DNA of 63,597 nucleotides from Selenomonas sp. AE3005 (GCF_905233635.1 NZ_CAJODG010000001.1:1-63597), one strand, 5' to 3'. Positions 44,902-52,360 are shown, counted from the first letter of the stretch. Notes: generated from the sequence alone by a model not told the origin. Program-made: numbers and translations.

Positions 44902-45800
44902 TACATCAAACTCGTCTGTTCATTATCGCCTTCGTTTTGCTCTTTAATCTCCCCTGTCTCAGGGTCGACATTAACGGGCGGTACATCAGCCGGAACTTCC
45001 TCGGCATCCACGGTGATGACCGTTTCATCCGGTTCGTCCGTCATGTTATCGGTAATATTTGTCTTGATTGTTTCATCGCTGGCCATCGCGCGGACAAACT
45101 CTGTCTTTATCGGGGCATATTTGAGAGCTTGTTTGATTACGGTTTTTTTAGCCATCGCGTCAAAATTTGTTGTCCAAGGGCTATAACTAGAGTTTGCTGA
45201 TTTACTGTACTTCTTAGCGTGATTTTTGACATCTTCCACGCTCATTACAGCAAAGCCGCTGCCGCCTGCTTTAGTGCGAAATACTGCGTAATACAGTATT
45301 ACTGCGCCCCTATCTTTAAGTGCTGGTTTGTGCCTCAGTTTTTCATTCAACCCCAATTCGTATTCAAAATCATCATTCTCACAAACTTCGTGAGCAGAAA
45401 TACTGATGATTTCGCCACTGCGGTAAGCAAGGTCAATCATGCCCTTGTAACCAAGCTGGAACTGGCATTCAAGCTGTCCGTGGTTTCGATATGGAATAAG
45501 GTATGCCTGTCCTAACGGAGTATTTGGCTCTACACCCAACTGCGCCGCTTGCATCATAGCACCTAAGAATGAGTTAGGTGTACATTCAGTAAGCTGTGGA
45601 TTGGTACTCATAGCCGTCAAAACCATCCGGGAAAAACGCTCTCCTGTCAGCACCGACGGAAGTGCTTTTTCAATCTGCGGCTTCATCTGAAAGACAAGCT
45701 GCTTAATACTTTTTACGCCGTCTTTTGTTGTAGTCGCTGCCATCTTTTTTTCATTCTGCGCCTGCTTAATCATGCCGCCTTTTACTGTTCCGTTTGCCAT
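44901..45800 (-). CDS. recT: RecT single-strand annealing protein
   Basis: 299 residues from ATG 45800 (AAGGAGG). Diagnostic RecT stretches: 'GERFSRMVLTAMSTNPQLTEC', 'AAQLGVEPNTPLGQAYLIPY', 'CQFQLGYKGMIDLAYRSGE' (each in part) and 'YAVFRTKAGG'. It anneals single strands exposed by the exonuclease encoded just upstream. The C-terminus is acidic. Confidence 0.9.
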   Translation of the reverse strand: MANGTVKGGMIKQAQNEKKMAATTTKDGVKSIKQLVFQMKPQIEKALPSVLTGERFSRMVLTAMSTNPQLTECTPNSFLGAMMQAAQLGVEPNTPLGQAYLIPYRNHGQLECQFQLGYKGMIDLAYRSGEIISISAHEVCENDDFEYELGLNEKLRHKPALKDRGAVILYYAVFRTKAGGSGFAVMSVEDVKNHAKKYSKSANSSYSPWTTNFDAMAKKTVIKQALKYAPIKTEFVRAMASDETIKTNITDNMTDEPDETVITVDAEEVPADVPPVNVDPETGEIKEQNEGDNEQTSLM

Positions 45801-45831
45801 ATTATTTACCTCCTTAATAGCTAAGACTTGG

Positions 45832-46158
45832 TTAATTCTCTCCATCAGTGCTAGTTTCTGCTGTTTTGGGATTGCTTATTGTCTCCGATAACTTCTCTAA
45901 AAGTTCCTTATTCTTCATTTCCAGTTCATCAATGCGTGATTTTAATTTCCAGTTATCACTTTTGACTTTATCAATGTCATGTTCTTTTAATGCGTTCTCT
46001 TTTATTAAGCCGCGATATTCATTGAGCGTTATCGTGACTGTCAGTTCTTGCGGTATAACAAAATTGTCTTTTTCGCTGCTATACCCTTCGATTTTCTTCT
46101 CCGTCAAAGTGTCAATGACTTTCTGCTCTGCATAAAATTTTTTGTTTTCGTTTTCCAT
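45832..46158 (-). CDS. hypothetical coiled-coil protein between exonuclease and RecT
   Basis: 108 residues from ATG 46158 (AGGAGG). A beta-rich middle is followed by a long coiled coil ('KLKSRIDELEMKNKELLEKLSE'). Small genes at this place in recombination modules sometimes encode ssDNA-binding or regulatory partners; not recognised. Confidence 0.55.
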   Translation of the reverse strand: MENENKKFYAEQKVIDTLTEKKIEGYSSEKDNFVIPQELTVTITLNEYRGLIKENALKEHDIDKVKSDNWKLKSRIDELEMKNKELLEKLSETISNPKTAETSTDGEN

Positions 46159-46174
46159 TTTTATTTCCTCCTGT

Positions 46175-47134
46175 TTATACACTAAATCTGCGACTATCAG
46201 CAGATTTTTTACTATACTTTTCAAACACATCCGGCAGGTCTTTTTTCAGCTTTTTAGTGTCGATTGTCGTTCTGCCGCTGACAGTTTTCCATGTGATTAT
46301 ACGCTCGTTTTCCCCTTCGCCGATAATGCCGATTTCGTTATCTCCCAACATAGCACATAGCTTGTTTTGAACATCCTTGACCTGTGTCTCAATATCTGCT
46401 TTCATTGCTTTCAATTCATCAAATCGTTTCAATAATTCTATGCTTTCCATCGGGAGAGTAACAGGTTCGACATTACCGCCTTTATATATCTTTTGAAGAG
46501 AGCTTGCAGAGCTGTCTGAGCCGTCAACCCTTGGCATTATATGGCGTTGTACCTTGTCCCAAAACTCAACTTCCGCTTGTTCTAATGCGGCAATATCATC
46601 TTCGTTTCGTTCTACTATCCACGAAACGAAGTGATTTCCACCGACTAAGCAAGCGATATACCAACGGGGAAGCCCACTTACCATCATGTAATGTTGGCAC
46701 TGCACATAATATGACGGTGGGATTTCCCCATCATCCCATTCACTCTGCCTGAATGCGTTAGAAGTTTTACATTCAAGTCCTGCATCTTCACCGACAAGAA
46801 GACGGTCAAAAGATGCTGTCATAAATGGGTATCTGTTACTGCGAAATAAACCACACTTGCGAACTTTCTTTCCTTCTCTCCGGCAGAACTCATCCGCTAC
46901 CACCTGTTCCAGAATGGTGCCGAAATGGACATATTCGCTGTCAGAAATATCTTTTGGCTGGGATTGACCTGTCTTTTCTAGCCAAAGCGTATAGGCCGAT
47001 TTCCACGGGTTCATGCCCAAAATTGCAGAAGCATCACTGCCACCAATACTTTGACTACGAACTTTGAGCCACGATTCGCGATTCTCAATTTCAGCCGCAG
47101 TCATTATCTGATGGCAATAATTTTTTATATTCAT
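46175..47134 (-). CDS. YqaJ-type viral recombinase (lambda exonuclease family)
   Basis: 319 residues from ATG 47134 (GGGAGG); extension to 47290 overlaps the neighbour. Motifs: 'SIGGSDASAILGMNPWKS', 'FGTILEQVVADEF', 'ASFDRLLVGEDAGLECKTS', where Asp and Glu-x-Lys form the catalytic site. It resects double-strand ends so RecT can anneal. Confidence 0.88.
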   Translation of the reverse strand: MNIKNYCHQIMTAAEIENRESWLKVRSQSIGGSDASAILGMNPWKSAYTLWLEKTGQSQPKDISDSEYVHFGTILEQVVADEFCRREGKKVRKCGLFRSNRYPFMTASFDRLLVGEDAGLECKTSNAFRQSEWDDGEIPPSYYVQCQHYMMVSGLPRWYIACLVGGNHFVSWIVERNEDDIAALEQAEVEFWDKVQRHIMPRVDGSDSSASSLQKIYKGGNVEPVTLPMESIELLKRFDELKAMKADIETQVKDVQNKLCAMLGDNEIGIIGEGENERIITWKTVSGRTTIDTKKLKKDLPDVFEKYSKKSADSRRFSV

Positions 47135-47136
47135 GC

Positions 47137-47442
47137 TTACGCGACCTCCCTCATTTTCTCCCAAATTGCATTTGGCAAATAGAAACTTGTTATATTCGGC
47201 GTTGCTTTTGCGTGTCTCCAAATATCGGTAACATAAACGCCTGTTCCATATCCGCTGGTGAACACTAGCAACCAGTGGTCTATATCCCATGTCTCTGAAT
47301 CAGGATTAAAGTAGCGGTATGCCAACACTAGCGGTTGATGAGCGTGATTGTAATCTTTGCTCTCGTAGATTTCCCGTACATAATCCGGGAACTTCGCTAC
47401 AGCTTGCTCCGGCGTTAAGATTTCAGTGATTTTCTTCTCCAT
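47137..47442 (-). CDS. hypothetical early protein
   Basis: 101 residues (ribosome site AAGGAG). Mixed fold with 'WDIDHWLLVFTSGYGTGVYV'. First gene of the exonuclease-RecT run; function unknown. Confidence 0.55.
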   Translation of the reverse strand: MEKKITEILTPEQAVAKFPDYVREIYESKDYNHAHQPLVLAYRYFNPDSETWDIDHWLLVFTSGYGTGVYVTDIWRHAKATPNITSFYLPNAIWEKMREVA

Positions 47443-47471
47443 TTGTAAGCACTCCTTTCCTGTGCTATAAT
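47443..47471 (+). promoter_or_regulatory. strong-looking rightward promoter antisense to the early operon
   Basis: TTGTAA (47443-47448), 17-nt spacer, TATAAT (47466-47471) with an extended TGC just before it. It points against the early operon and is followed 43 nt later by a perfect terminator. Confidence 0.55.
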
Positions 47472-47477
47472 GGAAGT

Positions 47478-47543
47478 GGTGTTACTATGTCTAATTTTGC
47501 ACCATCTTCCGAAGAGTCGCTGACCCCATCAGCGGCTCTTTTT
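47478..47543 (+). ncRNA. candidate 65-nt antisense small RNA
   Basis: Defined by the promoter at 47443-47471 and the terminator at 47514-47543. The RNA would be antisense to the leader between the 49-residue membrane gene and the 101-residue gene that opens the exonuclease-RecT run, close to the latter's ribosome site. A 29-codon ORF is possible on it but its ribosome site would lie at the very 5' end. Prediction only. Confidence 0.45.
47514..47543 (+). terminator. terminator of the candidate antisense RNA
   Basis: 10-bp stem GAGTCGCTGA (47514-47523) / TCAGCGGCTC (47529-47538), one G-U pair, loop CCCCA, followed by five T on the plus strand. No such T-run follows on the minus strand. Confidence 0.7.
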
Positions 47544-47546
47544 CAT

Positions 47547-47696
47547 TTACAATCCGCGAATTTGAAGAGTATATAACCATATCCATACCCCAATAGCTAT
47601 ACCCCCCACTAGCGCGATACCAAGCAGCCAACGCCAAACGCAAGGCATAAAGAAAGGTAGCCAGGTATCGGCTTTTAGTGTACGCAAATATCTCAT
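47547..47696 (-). CDS. 49-residue membrane protein
   Basis: ATG 47696 is 6 nt after AGGAGG. A basic/aromatic start is followed by one transmembrane helix ('WLLGIALVGGIAIGVWIWLY'). Overlaps the upstream gene by 4 nt. Role unknown. Confidence 0.55.
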   Translation of the reverse strand: MRYLRTLKADTWLPFFMPCVWRWLLGIALVGGIAIGVWIWLYTLQIRGL

Positions 47697-47857
47697 TGAC
47701 AACCTCCTGCAATCAATCCAGCGACAACTATCATCGAAACGATGCCTATTGCCCTGCAAATCTCATAGAACTTATGCTCTCTGTGCAACTGTATTCGCTG
47801 GCGCAAAGTCAAGTGTGCCGGAATAGCACTGTAAAACTCATCGTAATCCATCATCAT
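47693..47857 (-). CDS. 54-residue membrane protein
   Basis: Three consecutive ATGs (47857, 47854, 47851); the third has the best spacing to GGAG. Basic helical start, then one hydrophobic helix ('IGIVSMIVVAGLIAGG'). Overlaps neighbours on both sides. Unknown role. Confidence 0.5.
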   Translation of the reverse strand: MMMDYDEFYSAIPAHLTLRQRIQLHREHKFYEICRAIGIVSMIVVAGLIAGGCQ

Positions 47858-48072
47858 CACTCCAAATCATAATAAGGTTTCCTCTTTTTAGCTTCCTGCA
47901 AGTCCATACAAATAGATGCAAAGACCAAATGCTGTATCCACATAATTTCTTTTCTGTTCAAGGGTTTTAAAACTTCTAGCGCATCATCATTGCCATCACA
48001 GGCCAACTTGAAAGCCTGTTTGACTATGCGTTCCAGCTCTTGAATGTTAGAATCATTGAAGTCTATCGCCAT
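47857..48072 (-). CDS. hypothetical helical protein
   Basis: 71 residues from ATG 48072, next to the stop of the acidic 41-residue gene; ATG 48093 is an alternative. Contains 'NRKEIMWIQHLVFASICMDLQ'. Not recognised. Confidence 0.5.
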   Translation of the reverse strand: MAIDFNDSNIQELERIVKQAFKLACDGNDDALEVLKPLNRKEIMWIQHLVFASICMDLQEAKKRKPYYDLE

Positions 48073-48074
48073 CG

Positions 48075-48200
48075 TCACCAGTCCATTTCCCAAGGCGGTA
48101 TATAATCGTATTCCTCTTCGCTATCCTCGTTATCTTCTTCGGCCTCGTAGTAATCGCTGAGAAGATAGTCGTATAGTCTCGAATCCTTAATATCATCCAT
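48075..48200 (-). CDS. 41-residue very acidic microprotein
   Basis: ATG 48200 is 8 nt after GGGAGG. About half the residues are Asp or Glu ('YYEAEEDNEDSEEEYDYI'), with many Tyr and a Trp-rich end. Such compositions occur in DNA-mimic inhibitors, but that is only a suggestion. Confidence 0.55.
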   Translation of the reverse strand: MDDIKDSRLYDYLLSDYYEAEEDNEDSEEEYDYIPPWEMDW

Positions 48201-48518
48201 CTAGCACACCTCCCGTTTGGGTATTGCCCATACTTCAGATAAGCGGAATTTTCGATAGCTGCTCCCCGGCGTATAATACGGGGTTAATAACCCCTGTTTC
48301 ACTAACTGCCCTATATGGCTTTTGCTGGTTCCAAGAATTGTTGCAGCCTCGCCTGCCAGCACCAACCGGTCATGTTCTAGTAACAGTACAGGCTCTTTTG
48401 CTTGCTGTACCGCCCCGGCAAAAGCTATTATTTCCGGGGACTGTTGCAAAAGTCGTTGTAGCTCTTTGCCCTTCTCAATCATCTTGTCTAAATCATCCAG
48501 TTTGATTGTCTGTCCCAC
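48201..48518 (-). CDS. helix-turn-helix early protein
   Basis: 105 residues from GTG 48518 (GGAGG, 7 nt). The N-terminal half is helical; the C-terminal half ('LVLAGEAATILGTSKSHIGQLVKQGLL') is a MerR/excisionase-like winged helix ending in an 'RKFRLSEVW' strand. Possibly excisionase or early regulator. Confidence 0.6.
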   Translation of the reverse strand: MGQTIKLDDLDKMIEKGKELQRLLQQSPEIIAFAGAVQQAKEPVLLLEHDRLVLAGEAATILGTSKSHIGQLVKQGLLTPYYTPGSSYRKFRLSEVWAIPKREVC

Positions 48519-48810
48519 AAAACCACCTCCGTATCTTGTCAAATAGTGTTGGCTGAGGTTCGCCCCAGCTGAATTTTGGCAACCAGTATGAAATTAACGC
48601 TCCGTGGCAGCCATATACTTCATCCATCTTGCGAACCAGCCATTTTGGTGCGTCTTTTCGCGCCAACTCTACATCAATTAACGTCCTTCGGCTGACCGTG
48701 AATTGTTCGGCCGCCTCTTCCAAACTCCACCCACGCAACAGTCTCAATTTGCGATATGGTGTAATTTTTTGCACTTTGTTACTATCTTCAAAGAGGTTAT
48801 CGTCTTGCAT
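48493..48810 (-). CDS. XRE-family DNA-binding protein
   Basis: 105 residues. Residues about 15-60 form an HTH ('YRKLRLLRGWSLEEAAEQFTVSRRTLIDVE' in parts). The C-terminal part is basic and aromatic. Likely an early regulator expressed from the leftward promoter. Confidence 0.65.
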   Translation of the reverse strand: MQDDNLFEDSNKVQKITPYRKLRLLRGWSLEEAAEQFTVSRRTLIDVELARKDAPKWLVRKMDEVYGCHGALISYWLPKFSWGEPQPTLFDKIRRWFCGTDNQTG

Positions 48811-48842
48811 TGCCCGTGCCTCCTTTCGGATATATGATTTAG

Positions 48843-49124
48843 TTAAGGCATTCCTACCTTTCCGTATCTACTTGCAATCTCTAAGAACTTATTCTGAACA
48901 AAGATATTACTTCTAACCCCTGCCAGTACCGCTCCGTAATAGACTGACCAGGCCATATAATAAGCAGTCCTTTTGTCGTATTTTGCTATTACGGTTATAA
49001 GGTTTTCCATAGCCTCGCTTGTCTTATCGGCTCCTCCGGGCGTATAGTTTCTGCCCAGTGCCATCAATGATTCGTTCATGCGTTCTCTGGCTGCAAGAAA
49101 GTCCGGTGTTGACTCCAGCTCCAT
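48843..49124 (-). CDS. hypothetical early protein
   Basis: 93 residues, helical, with a hydrophobic 'YYMAWSVYYGAVLAGV' stretch that might be a membrane-seeking helix. Second gene of the leftward early operon. No family recognised. Confidence 0.55.
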   Translation of the reverse strand: MELESTPDFLAARERMNESLMALGRNYTPGGADKTSEAMENLITVIAKYDKRTAYYMAWSVYYGAVLAGVRSNIFVQNKFLEIASRYGKVGMP

Positions 49125-49135
49125 CTCATACCTCC

Positions 49136-49153
49136 TTATGTTACTTTACATAA
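49136..49153. promoter_or_regulatory. 18-bp palindrome after the cro-like gene
   Basis: TTATGT (49136-49141), six bases, ACATAA (49148-49153). It lies in the short gap before the ribosome site of the 93-residue gene and could be a further repressor site. Confidence 0.4.
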
Positions 49154-49156
49154 CGT

Positions 49157-49342
49157 TTATGAGCACAACAAAGCATCCACTTTGCACTTAAAGATTTTTG
49201 CCAACTTAATCAGCATTTTTGCCCTAGGCATGTTTACACCATTTTCCCACTGCGCTACCGTTGTACGGTCTACATCTAAAAGCTTTGCCAACTCGGCCTG
49301 TGTAAGATTTCTTGCCTTCCGAAGCTCTTTTAGTTTTAACAC
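49157..49342 (-). CDS. Cro-like XRE regulator
   Basis: 61 residues, almost all a five-helix HTH_3 domain ('LKELRKARNLTQAELAKLLD', 'RTTVAQWENGVNMP'). It is the first gene leftwards and is divergent from the repressor gene, as Cro is in lambda-like switches. Confidence 0.75.
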   Translation of the reverse strand: MLKLKELRKARNLTQAELAKLLDVDRTTVAQWENGVNMPRAKMLIKLAKIFKCKVDALLCS

Positions 49343-49388
49343 CTACATCACCTCCCCTGTGATGAAACATAACATTGTCTATATCTGT

Positions 49389-49417
49389 ATTATACGTCAT
49401 GTAAAATCACGTGTCAA
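49389..49417 (-). promoter_or_regulatory. leftward early promoter (consensus)
   Basis: On the minus strand TTGACA (49417-49412), exactly 17 nt, TATAAT (49394-49389). This drives the cro-like gene and the early operon. An operator overlaps the spacer. Confidence 0.75.
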
Positions 49418-49442
49418 TAGGCAACGTGATATAAGATTACAT
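49399..49442. promoter_or_regulatory. paired operators of the immunity region
   Basis: ATGTAAAATCACGT (49399-49412) and, inverted, ACGTGATATAAGATTACAT (49424-49442) share ATGTAA and ATCACGT half-sites. The first sits in the leftward promoter spacer. Likely bound by the CI-like repressor and Cro. Confidence 0.55.
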
Positions 49443-49456
49443 CTTTTTTTGTGATT

Positions 49457-49472
49457 TATAATAACATATAAT
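49457..49472 (+). promoter_or_regulatory. rightward repressor promoter -10 boxes
   Basis: Two TATAAT boxes, 49457-49462 and 49467-49472, lie upstream of the repressor. The first leaves room for the AGGAGG ribosome site on the transcript. The -35 region is T-rich and weak, which would suit autoregulation. Confidence 0.45.
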
Positions 49473-49493
49473 AACAATAGGAGGTGATGAGCC

Positions 49494-49880
49494 GTGACTA
49501 CCACTGGGCAGCGTTTAAGGGCGTTACGTGAAAACAGAGGACAATCACAAGATGAAATTGCTAAGCTAATCGGTGTTGGTAGAACAACATACCTAAAATA
49601 TGAATCTGGTGAAAATAAGCCAACACGAAAACTCAAAGAATTATCTGACCTTTTCCAAGTGTCCAGTGATTACATTATGGGATTGTCAGATAATCCTACC
49701 ACCGACCAGTCAGGCAAATATGATTATGATGACCCAGAAGTTTGTAAACTAGCAAAAGAATTAAAGGATAATCCTGAATTAAAAGCGTACCTATGCGCCG
49801 GAAAGGGATTATCCAAAGAGGCATTATCTTATGTTACCGATTTTGTAAACAATCTCAACAAAATTCATGGCATGCACTGA
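49494..49880 (+). CDS. CI-like phage repressor (short form)
   Basis: 128 residues starting at GTG 49494 after AGGAGGTGAT. Residues about 5-60 are an XRE HTH ('LRALRENRGQSQDEIAKLIG', 'RTTYLKYESGENKP'). The C-terminal part is helical and acidic with no LexA-type Ser-Lys protease, so induction is not by RecA-driven self-cleavage. Resembles ImmR-type repressors. Confidence 0.8.
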   Translation: MTTTGQRLRALRENRGQSQDEIAKLIGVGRTTYLKYESGENKPTRKLKELSDLFQVSSDYIMGLSDNPTTDQSGKYDYDDPEVCKLAKELKDNPELKAYLCAGKGLSKEALSYVTDFVNNLNKIHGMH

Positions 49881-49903
49881 TTAGCCAAGAAGGAAGAAAT
49901 AAT

Positions 49904-50020
49904 ATGAAAAGATATTATGAACCGCCAATATTGCTGAAAAGGCACACTATGTTAGCAACACTTAATGTTTCGCCACCTGCTGCTAGAGGCATAATCTTTA
50001 GCAAAGGTGGGGTTAGATGA
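49904..50020 (+). CDS. 38-residue basic peptide
   Basis: ATG 49904 follows AGGAAG. Sequence in outline: 'MKRYYEPPILLKRHTML', then a Pro/Ala segment, ending 'IFSKGGVR'. No signal peptide. Opening resembles short peptide precursors ('YEPP-I-L-K'), but no modification genes are nearby. Its stop overlaps the next start (ATGA). Confidence 0.45.
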   Translation: MKRYYEPPILLKRHTMLATLNVSPPAARGIIFSKGGVR

Positions 50021-50193
50021 ATTATCGTGTAATAAAACTTCAGGTATCAGACAAAGAGTTTCATTCAATGCTCTTATCTGCTTTTAATCCAATAGTCATT
50101 ATTGTCAACTCAAATCTTACAGCGGATAAACAACAACTGTATATTCAAAAAATCTTAGATAGGTTTTATAAAGAAAAGTCTGAAAACTTTTAA
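50017..50193 (+). CDS. 58-residue hypothetical protein
   Basis: Starts inside the stop of the 38-residue ORF. Beta start, hydrophobic 'NPIVIIVNSNLTA', then a basic helix. Part of the repressor operon or an independent lysogeny gene. Unknown role. Confidence 0.45.
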   Translation: MNYRVIKLQVSDKEFHSMLLSAFNPIVIIVNSNLTADKQQLYIQKILDRFYKEKSENF

Positions 50194-50260
50194 AATAAGA
50201 TTAAATGTTTATTAAGTTACAATTAAAACTTTATTAAAGATGTAAGGAAGGTGGGATAAC

Positions 50261-51577
50261 ATGGATGTTGTAATTTCTTTCTTCTTAGGCAGTATGGTAC
50301 TTTTCCAAATCTTCATGGGAGTTATTGTAATAGGAATAATATTCGCTGCTATATCTCCGAATATGCGAGCACACATAAGCCACTTTTTGGGATACGAAGA
50401 AAAAACGGATACCATATCATCAACGCCTGCATCTTCTCCTATTAACGTGACACCACCACCAAATCCAGAGTTGAAATCGCCACCGCAATTAGAAAAAACA
50501 ACTTCACCTGCAATAAATGTAAATTTTACCACAAAAATCAATGAAGAACCTATTAAGCAAACTCAACACGAACATATTATCCAAACCCGCTCTACTTCTT
50601 CTGACAAAACATTATATGATGAAAATCCTTTAGGTGAGGTATTCCCTGACATAAATGTAAAAAAAATACAAAAAAAAGTAGTGGAACGAAAAATAAATGA
50701 AAAAGCATTAGAAATTAGTGGTCTTGATGAAGATGTTGTTAATGGAATAAATTATATGGAAGACAGCGACCCTCGTAAAATACAATACAAATTTGCTTTA
50801 ATAATGGCTAAATACCTTATTGTTGACTCAGCACAACCTGTTATATTTAAATGTTTATCATGTCGAAAAAAACGTTTACGCCTAATAAAAGGAAAGACTT
50901 GCTATTTTTGGAGTTGTGATAATTGCAAATCGACCTACGACAATAGTAAAACTGGTATTCCAGTCGTTTACATATCAGAACCAGCCTCAAAGCAACAATA
51001 TGCAGCCTACGACCTTTATAGGTTAGCATTAATAAAGTCCGGTCTAACACAAGATGATATTGACGGTATGGAGTATATGGAGGAAAACGACCCGCGCATA
51101 TATCAATACAAGGAGGCAATACGGATTTCTTATGTAGAAATAACCGGTGATACAAAAGCGATTCCTACAGACATACTGCCACCATATAAAATATTTGTTT
51201 TGGTTTCCATAAAGGATAAAGACACAGGAATTTACTATACCAAAAAACTATACTCCTATTTCTTAGGCAATAGAAAAGACGTTTCAGAAGGTGACGATGT
51301 AATAGTATATGTAAAAAAAGGCAGACACCCAGAAAGAAGAATTGCAAAAGTAGTTTATATCAGCAATTCATACGTTCCCCCACTTAATGTTACTAAATCT
51401 CCCATATCCATTAAGGTAAAAGGAAAATTCTTAGCCAGCAAGCACGGCAGGAAGTTTCATGACCCATGCTGCATGCAAATGAACAATACTAGCAACAGTG
51501 AAGCGATATGGTTTCAGTCAGAAATAGAAGCCATGAACAGCGGATATGCACCATGCGCGAAATGTATTTTGAGGTGA
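50261..51577 (+). CDS. membrane-anchored zinc protein carrying scaffold-like motifs
   Basis: 438 residues (GGAAGGTGGG ribosome site). N-terminal transmembrane helix (about 3-30), a Pro/Thr-rich linker to about 125, then a motif at 153 ('SGLDEDVVNGINYMEDSDPRK') split by function-like context; a zinc ribbon (Cys198, Cys201 ... 'CDNC'); a second, better copy at 260 ('GLTQDDIDGMEYMEENDPR'); a beta domain; and a C-terminal 'FHDPCCMQM' ... 'GYAPCAKC' (Cys432, Cys435), like Ada-type metal-binding tails. The motif at 260 is nearly identical to residues 178-197 of the phage scaffold. Low GC. Lysogenic cargo, possibly interfering with capsid assembly of incoming phage; that role is a hypothesis. Confidence 0.7.
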   Translation: MDVVISFFLGSMVLFQIFMGVIVIGIIFAAISPNMRAHISHFLGYEEKTDTISSTPASSPINVTPPPNPELKSPPQLEKTTSPAINVNFTTKINEEPIKQTQHEHIIQTRSTSSDKTLYDENPLGEVFPDINVKKIQKKVVERKINEKALEISGLDEDVVNGINYMEDSDPRKIQYKFALIMAKYLIVDSAQPVIFKCLSCRKKRLRLIKGKTCYFWSCDNCKSTYDNSKTGIPVVYISEPASKQQYAAYDLYRLALIKSGLTQDDIDGMEYMEENDPRIYQYKEAIRISYVEITGDTKAIPTDILPPYKIFVLVSIKDKDTGIYYTKKLYSYFLGNRKDVSEGDDVIVYVKKGRHPERRIAKVVYISNSYVPPLNVTKSPISIKVKGKFLASKHGRKFHDPCCMQMNNTSNSEAIWFQSEIEAMNSGYAPCAKCILR

Positions 51578-51584
51578 CAACATC

Positions 51585-51923
51585 ATGAATATCGTATTAT
51601 CAATACTATTTTTAGCGGCCTTGGCATTTGCTTATGATTTTTTCTCCAATGTATATGCAAAGATGCTATTTTATGCGCTATTTGCTGTAAATCTATCCAC
51701 ATTTGTTGCCAGATTTAATTTAGCCTTGGGTATTGTGGCTCTCGTTGCTGCCTGCGTGCTTACTCCGTTCCCTTTGGCTTTTAAACTTTTCATTTTTGGC
51801 TCTGGGCTGGTCATGGTTCGTGGAGGCTTACATGGCAGAAGTTCTTCCATGCTTGACACTATTGGAGGAATATCCATACTTGCTGGCCTAATATTAGGTA
51901 TATATGGATTCTTTGCTGGTTAA
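51585..51923 (+). CDS. multi-span membrane protein
   Basis: 112 residues, three to four hydrophobic segments ('IVLSILFLAALAFAYDFF', 'LGIVALVAACVLTPFPLAF', 'TIGGISILAGLILGIYGF'). GAGGTG ribosome site; 7 nt after the scaffold-motif gene. Lysogeny-region membrane protein, possibly exclusion. Unrecognised. Confidence 0.6.
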   Translation: MNIVLSILFLAALAFAYDFFSNVYAKMLFYALFAVNLSTFVARFNLALGIVALVAACVLTPFPLAFKLFIFGSGLVMVRGGLHGRSSSMLDTIGGISILAGLILGIYGFFAG

Positions 51924-51952
51924 TACTGTATGATTTACAAGGAGGTAATACT

Positions 51953-52276
51953 ATGAAGAAGGTTCTTCCTCTATTGCTTTTGTTGCTCATCACTTTGTCT
52001 GCCGTTGCTTTTGCAGAACAAGGCCAGGTAGTCTACTATAACACCAATAGACAGTCTGTAGTAATAGCCACTGCAAGCGGTTACACCTGCGGTGAAGTGA
52101 CAATGTTTAGGTCAGGCTTTTGGGAATTAAGTCGCGGTGATATGTTGGCAGGCGATTTAAACTCTTATGGTTCCCATGATGTTTATGACCTATCGCGTGA
52201 CAGAATGATTTCACTCTGGATAGACGATGTAATGCTTAGCCAAGACGCAGCATTCGACTGGATTCAAAATCATTAA
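51953..52276 (+). CDS. secreted protein of the lysogeny module
   Basis: 107 residues with a clear signal peptide ('MKKVLPLLLLLLITLSAVAFA', cleavage after Ala-Phe-Ala). The mature part is a small beta-rich domain of about 86 residues with one Cys. Prophage genes of this type often alter the host surface (lysogenic conversion). Not recognised. Confidence 0.65.
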   Translation: MKKVLPLLLLLLITLSAVAFAEQGQVVYYNTNRQSVVIATASGYTCGEVTMFRSGFWELSRGDMLAGDLNSYGSHDVYDLSRDRMISLWIDDVMLSQDAAFDWIQNH

Positions 52277-52287
52277 GCATAGCACAA

Positions 52288-52316
52288 CAAAAAGCCGCCC
52301 CAATACGAGGCGGCTA
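52288..52316. terminator. hairpin terminator after the lysogeny genes
   Basis: 7-bp GC-rich stem AGCCGCC (52293-52299) / GGCGGCT (52309-52315). On the minus strand a TTTTTG run follows. On the plus strand the tail is AATCTAAT, weaker. Probably bidirectional. Confidence 0.6.
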
Positions 52317-52360
52317 ATCTAATAGTCTGGCAGGTGCTTGTATAAAGAGGAGGAACTATA

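Noticed and set aside
47491..47712. 73-codon minus-strand frame
   Set aside because: The overlapping 49-codon frame has the ribosome site and a clean transmembrane helix; this one lacks both.
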